Assembly (NCBI GenBank): GCA_946534345.1
Contig: CAMNCL010000003.1
Location: 109,693-173,692 of the forward strand
DNA: 64,000 nt
Direction of reading: 5' to 3'
DNA from: an uncultured Caryophanales bacterium
GTDB lineage: Bacteria; Bacillota_I; Bacilli_A; RF39; UBA660
A program made the translations under genes and the position numbers. Below, one piece after another: positions 46,792-56,730 of the stretch (its first letter is position 1; every line of letters starts with the position of its first letter). The notes under the pieces are model-generated. The model saw only the letters and a program-made list of their open reading frames with translations, had not been told where the DNA came from and did no database searches.

Positions 46792-46816
46792 GTCCCGACA
46801 ATGTCGGGACTTTTTT
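46792..46816 (+). terminator. GC-rich perfect hairpin with T-run on plus strand
   Basis: GTCCCGACA-A-TGTCGGGAC-TTTTTT. Confidence 0.75.
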
Positions 46817-48044
46817 AATTAAACTCTTCTGAGAAATTACCATCTATAAAGATTGGTATTTCTTTTCCATCTTCTGTAATACCTGTGATATTCATATCTT
46901 TATTTCCTACCATAAAATCAACATGAGAATCACATTTATTTAAATTATGTTCTGTAAATAATACTTCTTTACTTGTTTTAGGACCATTTTCAATGCATTC
47001 TGGGAATGAATCACCTAAAGCAATATGACAAGCTGCATTCTCATCAAAAAGTGTCTCTAAGAAGATTTGATTGGTATTAGATATTGGAGAATCAAATGGT
47101 ACTAAAGCCACCTCTCCTATCATATCTGAGTTTTCACAGATTCCAATCATTTGTTTTAATGTTTCTTCTCCTTGTTCGGCATGTGCTTCAATTGCTTTTC
47201 CATTTTCAAATCTAATATTAAAATTATTAATTAAAACATCTTGATATGATAACGGTTTAGATGAATAAACTATTCCACTTGCACTTCTACAATCAGGTGA
47301 AGTAAACACTTCTTCTGTTGGGAAGTTTACTAGTACTTCTTTACCATTAGCTAATTTCTCATTACCTGAAGCCCAAATATGTCCCTTAGGTAGATCAATC
47401 GAAAAGTCTGTTCCATTAGAACTCTTATATTTTAAAGTCTTAAATTGATAATCAGTTAGTTTCTTACCTCTAATTTTTAATTTACTTATCTTTTCATCCC
47501 AAATAGAAACTGGATCATCTTCTTTGATACTACAAATATCAAATATTTTATCCCATAACTCTTCTACTGGATCACTGCTGTCCTTAAACAGCTCTTTTGC
47601 CCAATCAGATGTAGGTACTGCAGCAATACACCAAGCTAATTCTGACTTATCACGACGAGCATCAAAACCCCTTCTAGTTTCTTGAGCGTATTTTGTCATT
47701 TCACTTAACTTCTTAGAATCAACATCTTTCATTAATCCTGGAGTTTCACTAGCTAGCATTAAGAATGCTGCATCTTTTTTAGCATAAACATTCCACATTT
47801 CTTTATTCCAAAAAGTTAATTTCTTTAAATCTTCTACTTCTAAACTCTTTAATAATTCATGTTTTAGATATGGATCAGATGCATCATAATAAATATCTTT
47901 TACACCTAGTTCTATAGCTATTTTAGTAATAATATTTACAAAGTCACTTCTTTCAATATTATAACTAATAAATAATGGTTGGTCTTTTTCTACCTTTAAG
48001 CATGATTCTAATAATACTCTTGCATATTTTTCTTGTAATGTCAT
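46815..48044 (-). CDS. M29 family aminopeptidase
   Basis: MTLQEKYARVLLESCLKVEKDQPLFI; GEVALVPFDSPISNTNQIFLETLFDENAACHIALG; VDFMVGNKDMNITG. Confidence 0.93.
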   Translation of the reverse strand: MTLQEKYARVLLESCLKVEKDQPLFISYNIERSDFVNIITKIAIELGVKDIYYDASDPYLKHELLKSLEVEDLKKLTFWNKEMWNVYAKKDAAFLMLASETPGLMKDVDSKKLSEMTKYAQETRRGFDARRDKSELAWCIAAVPTSDWAKELFKDSSDPVEELWDKIFDICSIKEDDPVSIWDEKISKLKIRGKKLTDYQFKTLKYKSSNGTDFSIDLPKGHIWASGNEKLANGKEVLVNFPTEEVFTSPDCRSASGIVYSSKPLSYQDVLINNFNIRFENGKAIEAHAEQGEETLKQMIGICENSDMIGEVALVPFDSPISNTNQIFLETLFDENAACHIALGDSFPECIENGPKTSKEVLFTEHNLNKCDSHVDFMVGNKDMNITGITEDGKEIPIFIDGNFSEEFN

Positions 48045-48071
48045 ATTATCCCTCCAATATAATTATACACA

Positions 48072-48098
48072 AAAAAGGTGAATAACTCACCTTTTATT
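48072..48098 (-). terminator. Rho-independent terminator
   Basis: AAAGGTGAGTTATTCACCTTTTTT on minus strand. Confidence 0.75.
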
Positions 48099-51000
48099 CT
48101 ACATTTAATTCAATACGATATCTATTATCTTTATTTACTTCAAATGAATAAGTTTTATTATCTTTTTCTAATTTGATATTAGAAAGATCTTTTCCTAATA
48201 ATTCATTCAATTCACCATAATCACTTATATTAGCCTGATTAGAAATATAAATAGCATAATTACCTTTAGGTATATTAGTTATATCAAATTCTGCATCAAA
48301 CCAAGCTCTAGTTTTATCTAAATTATCTCCTAGAGTAGATCCTACCTTATATAATCCATTAGTAATACTTCCTAAATTATAAATATATTTTTTATATGTA
48401 GTAGTATCTTCAAAGATTATTTTTCTATCTACCATAGAACTTATAGATAGATTCATACCGTATGAATAAGCAGTTCCTTTAATATGTAATTTATTATTAG
48501 TAAATTCTAGTGTTCTATATTGATTATAACTATTATAGATACTATTAGCAGTCTTATTACCTATTTGTTCACTTCTTATTACTAATTCTAATGGTAAATC
48601 ACTATCTAGATAGTTATTTCTAGTAGTAATATATTTACTTCCTTTATAAGAAGATACTTGTGGTTTTAAAACTTTATTATTAATAATTGAATATGCATAT
48701 GAATCATCTGTTACTGAGAAGATATAAATACGATAATCTCCATCAGGTATATCAGTAACATCTACTTCTCCCTTAAACCATGAATATGTATAATCATTTC
48801 CATCATTTGAGAATACTGGTCTAGTCATTTCACTCTTATTAGTTATTCTATCTAACATAATTGCATAAGCATCATCACTATTTAATGATTCAAAAGCTAA
48901 TACATAAACAATATCTTTATCTAATGTATTATTAATACCTTTAATAGCATTATATCCTTTTATTTCAAGTTTTCCATTTACTTCTTTTAAATAATCAAAA
49001 TAGAAATTAGCTTCTCTTTCAGTAATACCTAATTCATCTAAATCAAAGTCATCTAAGTCTATATCATCAGGATCAATAGTTACTTTTTCAATTACTTCTA
49101 CTTTAATCTCTTTAGTAGTAGTTTTATTTTTACTATCGGTTACTGAATAGATTACTTTATATGTTCCTTTTACATTAGTATTTACTGTATTTGTAGTTAC
49201 TTTTATTTTACTTGTTAAATTACCATCTTCTACATCACTTGCACTTACTCCATTTGTTGCGTTAAATCTATCTCCAACATAAATTACTTTATCACTTGCA
49301 TTTATTACTGGAGCATTATTTTCTTTAACAACAACATTGATACTCTTAGTAACTGTATTATTATTACTATCAGTTACTGAATATGTAACTTTATAAGTAC
49401 CTGCTTTAGTATTATTAACAGTATTTTCTGTAACAGTAATCTTACTAGTAATATTACCGTCTTCAGCATCACTAGCAGTTACTCCTGCTTTAGGATCAAA
49501 AGCTTCTCCTACATAGATACTCTTGTCAACCGCATTTATTACTGGTTTAGTATTAGTTTGTACTGATTTAGATAAACTTATACTAACACCTGGTGCACTA
49601 GCTAGTGTATATCCATAAACATTATTTGTTCCTTTTAAGTTAACTGGTACTTTATACCAAGTATTACTTCCAACTACTTTACTTTCTAATACTGGTACAT
49701 ATGAATTTGTATATAATCCACTAATTAATGAGTATTTCGCATCATCAGTATTATAATTAACCCATGTATATTGATTACCAGATACAGTAACACTTACTTT
49801 ACCATATGAATCATTAGTAAATCTTAGGCTATCTGCACTTACCCATTCTTTTTGATCATACCAATAGTCACTAGTTACTAAATAAGCTACTGGCATACCA
49901 TTTTTAAATGCCGCAGTATAAACCATTACATAACGATCTTTTAATAAAGTCTCTCCTGTTTTAGTAGTCAATGTAGAATTATAATAATATGGAGTGTTCT
50001 TTGTAGTAATAGCTACTTTAGGTTTTAGAGTAGCATTTTCTACATATAAGTCATATGTATAATTCTTATCTTGATATGCATAAACACTATTAGGAGAAAT
50101 ATTTCCTTTTTTACCATTATTTATCTTTCTAACATCACTTGCTTTTACATATACATAAGCATTCCAATTATAATTTCCACTAGTTATTTCATTATAATTA
50201 CTATCTATATTTAAATCACTTACTACTTTATACCATTTAATTCCATTACTTGTGACTTCATCAACAATAACTAATGCATCTTCTCTTTCAGGATATGTAT
50301 ATATTTGTCTTGATGAAGTATTAGGATCTTTATAAGCAATAGTTGGTCCATTTACTACACCTAATTGATAATAATTATAATCTTGCATACCTAGTGCTTT
50401 ATCTAATGAATAATAATTAGATGCCATTTTCTCTGACCAATATGTATCACTAGCATACTTAACATTCATTCCAATCCATTTATCACCAAATTGTGGTCCA
50501 AAATATCTCCAATCTCTAGGATGAGCATATCCATAAGTAATCCATTTAGAAGAATATCCTAAAATACTACTTGCGAATGATGCATACCAATTAGCTGCTT
50601 GTGTTGGATTAGAATCCACTGCATTTAATCCAAATCCATTATTTTTATTAATAGCTAAATTACTAGTACCATTACCAGTTTCATTTCTACTTAAACTTAG
50701 AGATAATACAGCATTAACACCATATTTTTCTTGGGCATAATAGAAGAATGTTCCAGATCCATATAAACGTGATGTTCCACTACTAGCACTATTACCATAA
50801 ACATTTTTCTTATATCCCATATTATTTCTAATATATTCATCGATATTAGTACTAGAATAAGCAGTTCTAGTATGATTAGACAAATACATATAATAGTTAT
50901 AATATGGATTATTCTTATTAACTGAATTATTATGACTACCAGCTTTTACATCTTTTATTAAAGTAGTTAAATTAGTATAGAAATAATGTCCATCAAAACT

Positions 51001-51645
51001 ATAATAAGTTCCAGCACTTAACATATCTGGTTTAGGTCCAATAGTTCTTCCTGCAGAACCACTATAAGTATTTTGTATCTTAGCTACATAATTATGTCTA
51101 ATATCACTATTAGTAACTGTATAACTACTAGATGATTTAATCCATGAAATTGGAACTACTTCATAAGCACTTTGTCTAATCCAACCTGTAAAGTTACCTA
51201 TTTGTACTTTGGCAGCCCATATACCACTACTTGTATAATTAGAATCTATTAATACTCCATCTACTCCACCATATAATGAACCTGTATCCATATATGTATA
51301 AGATGAACCTGTTAAATTACTATTTGTATAAAAATAAGTTAAAGTCTCAGGATTAACACTTAAATCAAGTAAAGCTACATTCGCATCAATTATCTTAGTT
51401 AAACCATCGACTTTAGTCATAATAGCTAAGTTATTTCCACCATTATTCTTCATATAAGTTTTAGCTTCATTATAACTACCGTAACAAGCTACTTTATTAA
51501 TAGCTCCATTACTTTCAAAACTAGCTACTTCATAGTTACCACATAAACCTCTATTTTTATAATTATTAGAGTCGAAGGCATATACATTTTTATTACACAT
51601 GAAAATTAAAGCTAATAAACTAATTATTAACAATCTTTTTTTCAT
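48094..51645 (-). CDS. Large secreted cell-wall protein: glucosaminidase-like domain, SH3-like segments, two DUF5011/Ig-like domains
   Basis: Signal peptide; SGTFFYYAQEKYGVNAVLSLSLSRNETGNG; KSIYVGEAFDPKAGVTASDAEDGNITSKI repeated. Confidence 0.82.
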   Translation of the reverse strand: MKKRLLIISLLALIFMCNKNVYAFDSNNYKNRGLCGNYEVASFESNGAINKVACYGSYNEAKTYMKNNGGNNLAIMTKVDGLTKIIDANVALLDLSVNPETLTYFYTNSNLTGSSYTYMDTGSLYGGVDGVLIDSNYTSSGIWAAKVQIGNFTGWIRQSAYEVVPISWIKSSSSYTVTNSDIRHNYVAKIQNTYSGSAGRTIGPKPDMLSAGTYYSFDGHYFYTNLTTLIKDVKAGSHNNSVNKNNPYYNYYMYLSNHTRTAYSSTNIDEYIRNNMGYKKNVYGNSASSGTSRLYGSGTFFYYAQEKYGVNAVLSLSLSRNETGNGTSNLAINKNNGFGLNAVDSNPTQAANWYASFASSILGYSSKWITYGYAHPRDWRYFGPQFGDKWIGMNVKYASDTYWSEKMASNYYSLDKALGMQDYNYYQLGVVNGPTIAYKDPNTSSRQIYTYPEREDALVIVDEVTSNGIKWYKVVSDLNIDSNYNEITSGNYNWNAYVYVKASDVRKINNGKKGNISPNSVYAYQDKNYTYDLYVENATLKPKVAITTKNTPYYYNSTLTTKTGETLLKDRYVMVYTAAFKNGMPVAYLVTSDYWYDQKEWVSADSLRFTNDSYGKVSVTVSGNQYTWVNYNTDDAKYSLISGLYTNSYVPVLESKVVGSNTWYKVPVNLKGTNNVYGYTLASAPGVSISLSKSVQTNTKPVINAVDKSIYVGEAFDPKAGVTASDAEDGNITSKITVTENTVNNTKAGTYKVTYSVTDSNNNTVTKSINVVVKENNAPVINASDKVIYVGDRFNATNGVSASDVEDGNLTSKIKVTTNTVNTNVKGTYKVIYSVTDSKNKTTTKEIKVEVIEKVTIDPDDIDLDDFDLDELGITEREANFYFDYLKEVNGKLEIKGYNAIKGINNTLDKDIVYVLAFESLNSDDAYAIMLDRITNKSEMTRPVFSNDGNDYTYSWFKGEVDVTDIPDGDYRIYIFSVTDDSYAYSIINNKVLKPQVSSYKGSKYITTRNNYLDSDLPLELVIRSEQIGNKTANSIYNSYNQYRTLEFTNNKLHIKGTAYSYGMNLSISSMVDRKIIFEDTTTYKKYIYNLGSITNGLYKVGSTLGDNLDKTRAWFDAEFDITNIPKGNYAIYISNQANISDYGELNELLGKDLSNIKLEKDNKTYSFEVNKDNRYRIELNVE

Positions 51646-51783
51646 AATATACCTCCTTCCCTATTCTCCTAATTTAATTATACAAGGAAAGTGTCCAATA
51701 AACTATATGTCAAGTGTCAATTTTTCTTTATTTGACAATATTTTACAAGAAATAAAACCTTTTAAAATATATCACTCAGTTTC

Positions 51784-51812
51784 TTGATAAAAATCTAAAA
51801 TTTAGATATAAT
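51784..51812 (+). promoter_or_regulatory. Sigma-70-type promoter for the LCP-family gene
   Basis: TTGATA-N17-TATAAT, 34 bp upstream of the ATG at 51846. Confidence 0.75.
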
Positions 51813-51845
51813 CTTATAGTACACAGATTTAATTTGGAGGAGTTT

Positions 51846-53852
51846 ATGGCTAGAGAAAAAAATAATAGTAAGACTATGAATATGATAGTAGTTTTCTTTC
51901 TTATAATTGCCCTTGTAACATCAATATTCGCAATATATGAAATATCACTACTTAGTTCAATAGAGAATTTAATTAGATATATAGTAATGGGAGTTTTAGC
52001 ATTACTGGATATATTCTTTATTTTAAAAACAAGGAAATATATTAAAGGTAGATATAATAAAAGAAGTAAAAGACCTAAAAAGAAATTATTTATTACTATT
52101 TTATTTATCTATTCAATTATATGTGGAGCTGTTGGAGGAGTAATATTTGTCATATATGATCAAATAAGTGGTATTAATAAAGAATATGTTACTTATACTT
52201 CTGATTTACTAGTGATGAGTAAGAATGAAGCAAATGACATTAAAGATATTAAAGATATGACTATTGGTATTCTTAGTGATAAGAAGAGTCCTGAAGGTTA
52301 TATTATTCCAAAAGAAATAATAGATGAAAATAAATTAGAAGATAATAATGAAATTAAAAAATATGATGATTATACTAGTATGTTAGTAGATATGTATGCT
52401 AATGAATTAGATGGTATGTTTGTTAGTGATCATTATGTATCAATGTTCTCTGGTATTACAGGATATGAAAATATATCTACGGATACTAAAGTAATTATTA
52501 GTAAAGATAAGAAAATGAAGAAAGCTGCGACTTCTAAGTTTGAAACAGCATCTTCTGGTAAAAATATTAAAGAACCATTCACAATACTTTTAATGGGAAT
52601 TGATTCTACTGATGAAGTTCTTACTAAAAATGCTATTGCGAATGGAGATACATTAATCTTAATAACATTTAATCCTAAGACATTAAATGCTACTATGTTA
52701 TCTATCCCAAGAGATAGTTATGTTCCTATATCTTGTTGGAGTGGTAATCCTGAAAATAAAATTACTCATGCAGCGGCCTATGGTAATGATTGTATGATTA
52801 ATACTATTCAAGATTATTTAGATGTAAACATTGATTATTATGCAAAAATTAATTTTAAAGGTTTAGTTAAATTAGTAGATGCTGTTGGTGGTGTCGAAGT
52901 AGATGTTCCTAAAACACTTTGTACTGATGATTCTTCTCGTGGTGGAGAAGTATGTATAAAGGCAGGAAGACAAGTTCTTAATGGTGAACAAGCACTAGTA
53001 TTTGCAAGAAACAGAAAACAACTTGCTAATGGTGATTTTGGTAGAGCTGAACATCAACAAGAAATTATTATGGCTCTAATTAATAAAATGAAAACTATTA
53101 AAGATGTATCTATGTTTATGGATATACTAAATACTGTTTCTAATAGTTTAGATACTAATCTAACTACTAAACAGATATTATCATTCTATAATATAGCTAA
53201 AGATATTATTAAAAAAGGATTAAGTTCTGAAGATGCAGACTTAGTTAATATTCAACAATTATTCTTAGATGGTACTGGTCAAATGATTTATGATGAAAGA
53301 GCTAGAATGGTTCTATGGGATTATGTACCTAATAAGAGTAGTCGTAATGATGTAGTTCAAGCAATGAAAGAAAATCTAGAATTAGAAAAACATGAAAATA
53401 TTACAGAATTCCATTTCTCAATAAATAAACCATATGAGAAAAAAGTTATTGGACAAGGTCCTTATAGATCAGGATTTAGTTATACTCTACTTCCTAGCTT
53501 CATAGGATTAAGCGAAGCACAAGCAAGAGCAACTGCTTCTCGTTATGGAATATCAGTTAACTTTACTGGTGGAGATGGCTATGTAATAGCTCAAAGTCAA
53601 CCAGCTAATAAAAGACTTGATTTAATGAGTAAAACACTTACTTTAACACTTGGTGGTAATACTAAGAAAGAAGAAGTTAAAGAAGAAGATGACGACAAAG
53701 ATAAAGAAAAAGAAGAAGAAACTACTACTGATGATAAAAGTCAATCTGGAGAAAGTTCTGGAGGTCAAAACCAAGGTAATGAAGGTGGAAATAGTCAAAA
53801 TGAAGGAAACCAAGGTGGAGAAAATAATTCTGGAGAACAAGTAAATCCATAA
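51846..53852 (+). CDS. LytR-CpsA-Psr family protein with C-terminal PASTA-like domain and Asn/Gly/Glu-rich tail
   Basis: LLMGIDSTDE; MLSIPRDSYVPI; INFKGLVKLVDAVGGVEVDVP; ARNRKQLANGDFGRAEHQQEII; LLPSFIGLSEAQARATASRYGISV. Confidence 0.93.
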   Translation: MAREKNNSKTMNMIVVFFLIIALVTSIFAIYEISLLSSIENLIRYIVMGVLALLDIFFILKTRKYIKGRYNKRSKRPKKKLFITILFIYSIICGAVGGVIFVIYDQISGINKEYVTYTSDLLVMSKNEANDIKDIKDMTIGILSDKKSPEGYIIPKEIIDENKLEDNNEIKKYDDYTSMLVDMYANELDGMFVSDHYVSMFSGITGYENISTDTKVIISKDKKMKKAATSKFETASSGKNIKEPFTILLMGIDSTDEVLTKNAIANGDTLILITFNPKTLNATMLSIPRDSYVPISCWSGNPENKITHAAAYGNDCMINTIQDYLDVNIDYYAKINFKGLVKLVDAVGGVEVDVPKTLCTDDSSRGGEVCIKAGRQVLNGEQALVFARNRKQLANGDFGRAEHQQEIIMALINKMKTIKDVSMFMDILNTVSNSLDTNLTTKQILSFYNIAKDIIKKGLSSEDADLVNIQQLFLDGTGQMIYDERARMVLWDYVPNKSSRNDVVQAMKENLELEKHENITEFHFSINKPYEKKVIGQGPYRSGFSYTLLPSFIGLSEAQARATASRYGISVNFTGGDGYVIAQSQPANKRLDLMSKTLTLTLGGNTKKEEVKEEDDDKDKEKEEETTTDDKSQSGESSGGQNQGNEGGNSQNEGNQGGENNSGEQVNP

Positions 53853-53877
53853 GAGTAACAATAGTTACTCTTTTTTT
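53851..53877 (+). terminator. Terminator of the LCP gene
   Basis: AGAGTAACAATAGTTACTCTTTTTTTT. Confidence 0.85.
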
Positions 53878-53880
53878 TAC

Positions 53881-53910
53881 ACAAAAAAAGAACTACTATT
53901 GTAGTTCTAC
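53881..53910 (-). terminator. Convergent terminator of the 53896-54519 gene
   Basis: GTAGAACTACAATAGTAGTTCTTTTTTT on minus strand. Confidence 0.75.
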
Positions 53911-54519
53911 TAATGATAATTTTTTACCATCATGGATAAAGACTAATTTAGCTTCTTTTTGATAATCAGAGAAACTACTATCAGTATATGACCATTTTAC
54001 ATTTACTATATAAGCTTGTTCATCTGACTTTTCACCATAATTAAATGCTTCTTTAGTAACTTCCCCTATTTCAATATTAGATACAACTGGAAGTGTTTGT
54101 TTACGGTTATTATAAATATTATTTTCTACGTACTTATAATAAGTATTTTGAGCATTTTGTAAGAAGTTTTCAAGTACTCCTCCATAGACAAAGTCTACTC
54201 CACCAATATCTGTCTTAGATACCTTATCTTTTAATGAATAGAAGTCATAAACAAACATTTCAGATATCTTTTTTACATAAGCTTCTTCATCTACTTTATC
54301 TGCTTCTAATATTGCTTTTAATTCTTCAAACATTTTCTTATAGGCAGCTGGTTTATTATCTTTTAACTTATAACCATAACCTTTAATCTCACTTAATACT
54401 TTAGCTTCTTTTACTTCTTTTTCTCCAAAGAAATTATCATATGCTAAGAACCCTAGTACCACAATAGCAATTAGTAAGATAAATACTAATATGCGTTTAG
54501 CTCTTTTCTTTAATTTCAT
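53896..54519 (-). CDS. Hypothetical membrane-anchored protein
   Basis: N-terminal TM (RILVFILLIAIVVLGFLAY); overlaps the sulfatase gene start. Confidence 0.65.
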   Translation of the reverse strand: MKLKKRAKRILVFILLIAIVVLGFLAYDNFFGEKEVKEAKVLSEIKGYGYKLKDNKPAAYKKMFEELKAILEADKVDEEAYVKKISEMFVYDFYSLKDKVSKTDIGGVDFVYGGVLENFLQNAQNTYYKYVENNIYNNRKQTLPVVSNIEIGEVTKEAFNYGEKSDEQAYIVNVKWSYTDSSFSDYQKEAKLVFIHDGKKLSLVELQ

Positions 54520-56600
54520 TTCTCTGTGCCCACCTCTCTTAATTTATTATTCTTTTCTTCATTTAATAAATCAAAAACTATAATATTATTAGAAACATCC
54601 AATAATTTATTAGTATATTCTGTATTTTGTGCAATCTCTTCTTCACTTATTTCTTCTTCTGTCAAAGGTAAATAAGCAGCTTTCTGACTATTATAATATA
54701 ATTTATTATTTACCCAGTTACCATTAGGGAAACATACTATATTATTCTCTTTGATATCGAATATATCATGTCCTAAAATATATTTATTATGGAATCCAAA
54801 CATATTTCCTAATGTAGGAACTACATCATACATTCCCATAACATTAGAGTTAGTAAAGTTAAGTTTAGTTCCATGCATATCCTTTGTCCAAATAATAAAT
54901 GGTACTTTTCTACCCAATTCATATTGATATGAATCATACTCTTTATACTCTGGATTATCTTCTTCCATAACAGAATCTGTTTCTTTATCATAGTTATATA
55001 ATCTATCATAATTCTTTCTAGGCAATCTAGCATCATGATCTCCATATAAAACAATTACTGTATTCTCTAATAATCCTTTTTCATCTAAGCCCTCTATGAA
55101 TTCTCCTAAAGCACTATCTGCATAATGAATTGATTTAAAATAATTACCTAGTTTAGTACCTTCCATATATGGATACACAACTTCTTCAGTAGTACCATCT
55201 TCTTTAGTAATAGTTTCTTTAATATCTACTGGGAATTCTCCATACTTATCAACTTCAGAGAATGGTGTATGATTAGATAACATTATAAGTAAACCATACC
55301 ACTTATCATTTTCTGCATTTATTTTCTCTATCTTATCAATAGATTGTTTAAAGAACTCTTTATCAGATAAACCTAATCCAATAACATTTTCTTTTTTCAC
55401 TTCATAATCTGTTTTACTATAAAATCTCTGATATCCTAGATTTTTATGCATAGTTCTACGATTCCAGAAATCAGCATTATTAGCATGCATACTAAATGTA
55501 TAATAACCTTTTTCATTTAATAATGAAGGTATACCAATATATTTTCTATTAGAATATGATACGAAAGCTGTTCCACTCTTAGTAGGCATCAAAGAAGTAT
55601 TATAAGTTAATTCAGAATCACTACTAGTACCTACACTTACTTGAGAATAAAAATTATTAAAGAACATTCCTTCACTTGCTAATCTATTTAAATTTGGAGT
55701 AACTTCTAAATCATTAAATTTTAAATCCATGACATTAGTCATCATACTCTCAGCATGAATAGCAATTATATTCTTACCTTCAAAAATATTAGTATATTCA
55801 TTTGTTTCATAAGAATCTTTAGCATCTGCAAAGTATTCATTAAACTCTTTACTAGCTTTATCATAACCAAACATTGAATTAACTTTTGGTTGTACTGAAG
55901 CTACCAAATCATTAGCTTGATATACATAAATACCAAATCTCATAACAATATATTCTTTATTCCATTGTTTAAAGAATCTAGATATATCTAAAGAGGATAA
56001 TGTTATTAAGAATATAGCTAATAGAAATGCAGAAGCAGTAAGAGTATGTAGAGCTTTTTTCTTACGTTCTGATTTTAATTCTACTTTCTTATAATAATTC
56101 TTTTTCTTTAACTTGAAATGTACTACTAACATAATAATAGGTCCAATTAAATAAACTAAATCCTTTAACTGTAATACATTTTCAACAACTGCATCTCCTA
56201 CATCACCAATATATTGAGTTAATGATAACATTGAAATAGATGCAAATGATGTATAGAAAGTATAATATACCGAATTAATCATACATATAGCTGTAAAGAA
56301 TATACAAAAACCAAAATAATAAGCAAAACGATCTTTTGGTTTAATATAGTATCCAAAAGCACCTACAGTACTAACTACTATAGTATCGGCTAATATAGCT
56401 TTCCATGATAGAAAATTCTCAACTGTATGCATACATAGAAATCTCAACATAGTTGAATTTAAAACACATACAGCTACAAATACTACAAATAAAACATTAT
56501 TCTTAAAATATTCTCTTATTAAATGATCTTTTTTTATAGTATAAATCTTATTTTTTATATTTTTCTTTAATTTTTTAAATGCGTTTCTAATAAATTTCAT
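54516..56600 (-). CDS. LTA synthase-like sulfatase family membrane protein
   Basis: Five TM; IIAIHAESMMTNVMDL; VSVGTSSDSELTYNTSLMPTKSG nucleophile region; VLYGDHDARLPRKNYD. Confidence 0.9.
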   Translation of the reverse strand: MKFIRNAFKKLKKNIKNKIYTIKKDHLIREYFKNNVLFVVFVAVCVLNSTMLRFLCMHTVENFLSWKAILADTIVVSTVGAFGYYIKPKDRFAYYFGFCIFFTAICMINSVYYTFYTSFASISMLSLTQYIGDVGDAVVENVLQLKDLVYLIGPIIMLVVHFKLKKKNYYKKVELKSERKKKALHTLTASAFLLAIFLITLSSLDISRFFKQWNKEYIVMRFGIYVYQANDLVASVQPKVNSMFGYDKASKEFNEYFADAKDSYETNEYTNIFEGKNIIAIHAESMMTNVMDLKFNDLEVTPNLNRLASEGMFFNNFYSQVSVGTSSDSELTYNTSLMPTKSGTAFVSYSNRKYIGIPSLLNEKGYYTFSMHANNADFWNRRTMHKNLGYQRFYSKTDYEVKKENVIGLGLSDKEFFKQSIDKIEKINAENDKWYGLLIMLSNHTPFSEVDKYGEFPVDIKETITKEDGTTEEVVYPYMEGTKLGNYFKSIHYADSALGEFIEGLDEKGLLENTVIVLYGDHDARLPRKNYDRLYNYDKETDSVMEEDNPEYKEYDSYQYELGRKVPFIIWTKDMHGTKLNFTNSNVMGMYDVVPTLGNMFGFHNKYILGHDIFDIKENNIVCFPNGNWVNNKLYYNSQKAAYLPLTEEEISEEEIAQNTEYTNKLLDVSNNIIVFDLLNEEKNNKLREVGTEK

Positions 56601-56696
56601 ATCTATACCTCGCTTATTAATTATACCATATAATTAAATTATAGTACATAGATTAACATAAAAGAAAAAAGTATATATTATATACATTATTTATTC

Positions 56697-56730
56697 ACAA
56701 AAAAAGATACAAATTACTTTGTATCTTTAT
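56697..56730 (-). terminator. Rho-independent terminator
   Basis: AAGATACAAAGTAATTTGTATCTTTTTTT on minus strand. Confidence 0.8.

Noticed and set aside
51700-51745. TGTCAA cluster as a WalR/YycF box
   Set aside because: WalR boxes are TGT(A/T)A-type hexamers as direct repeats with N5 spacing; here the sequence and spacing differ.
53643-53861. ORFs on both strands (53643-53861 minus, 53650-53844 plus) overlapping the LCP C-terminus
   Set aside because: Low-complexity shadow ORFs of the Glu/Lys/Asn-rich tail; no RBS or family signal.
54821-55054. Minus-strand 77-aa ORF
   Set aside because: Out-of-frame inside the LtaS-like gene.
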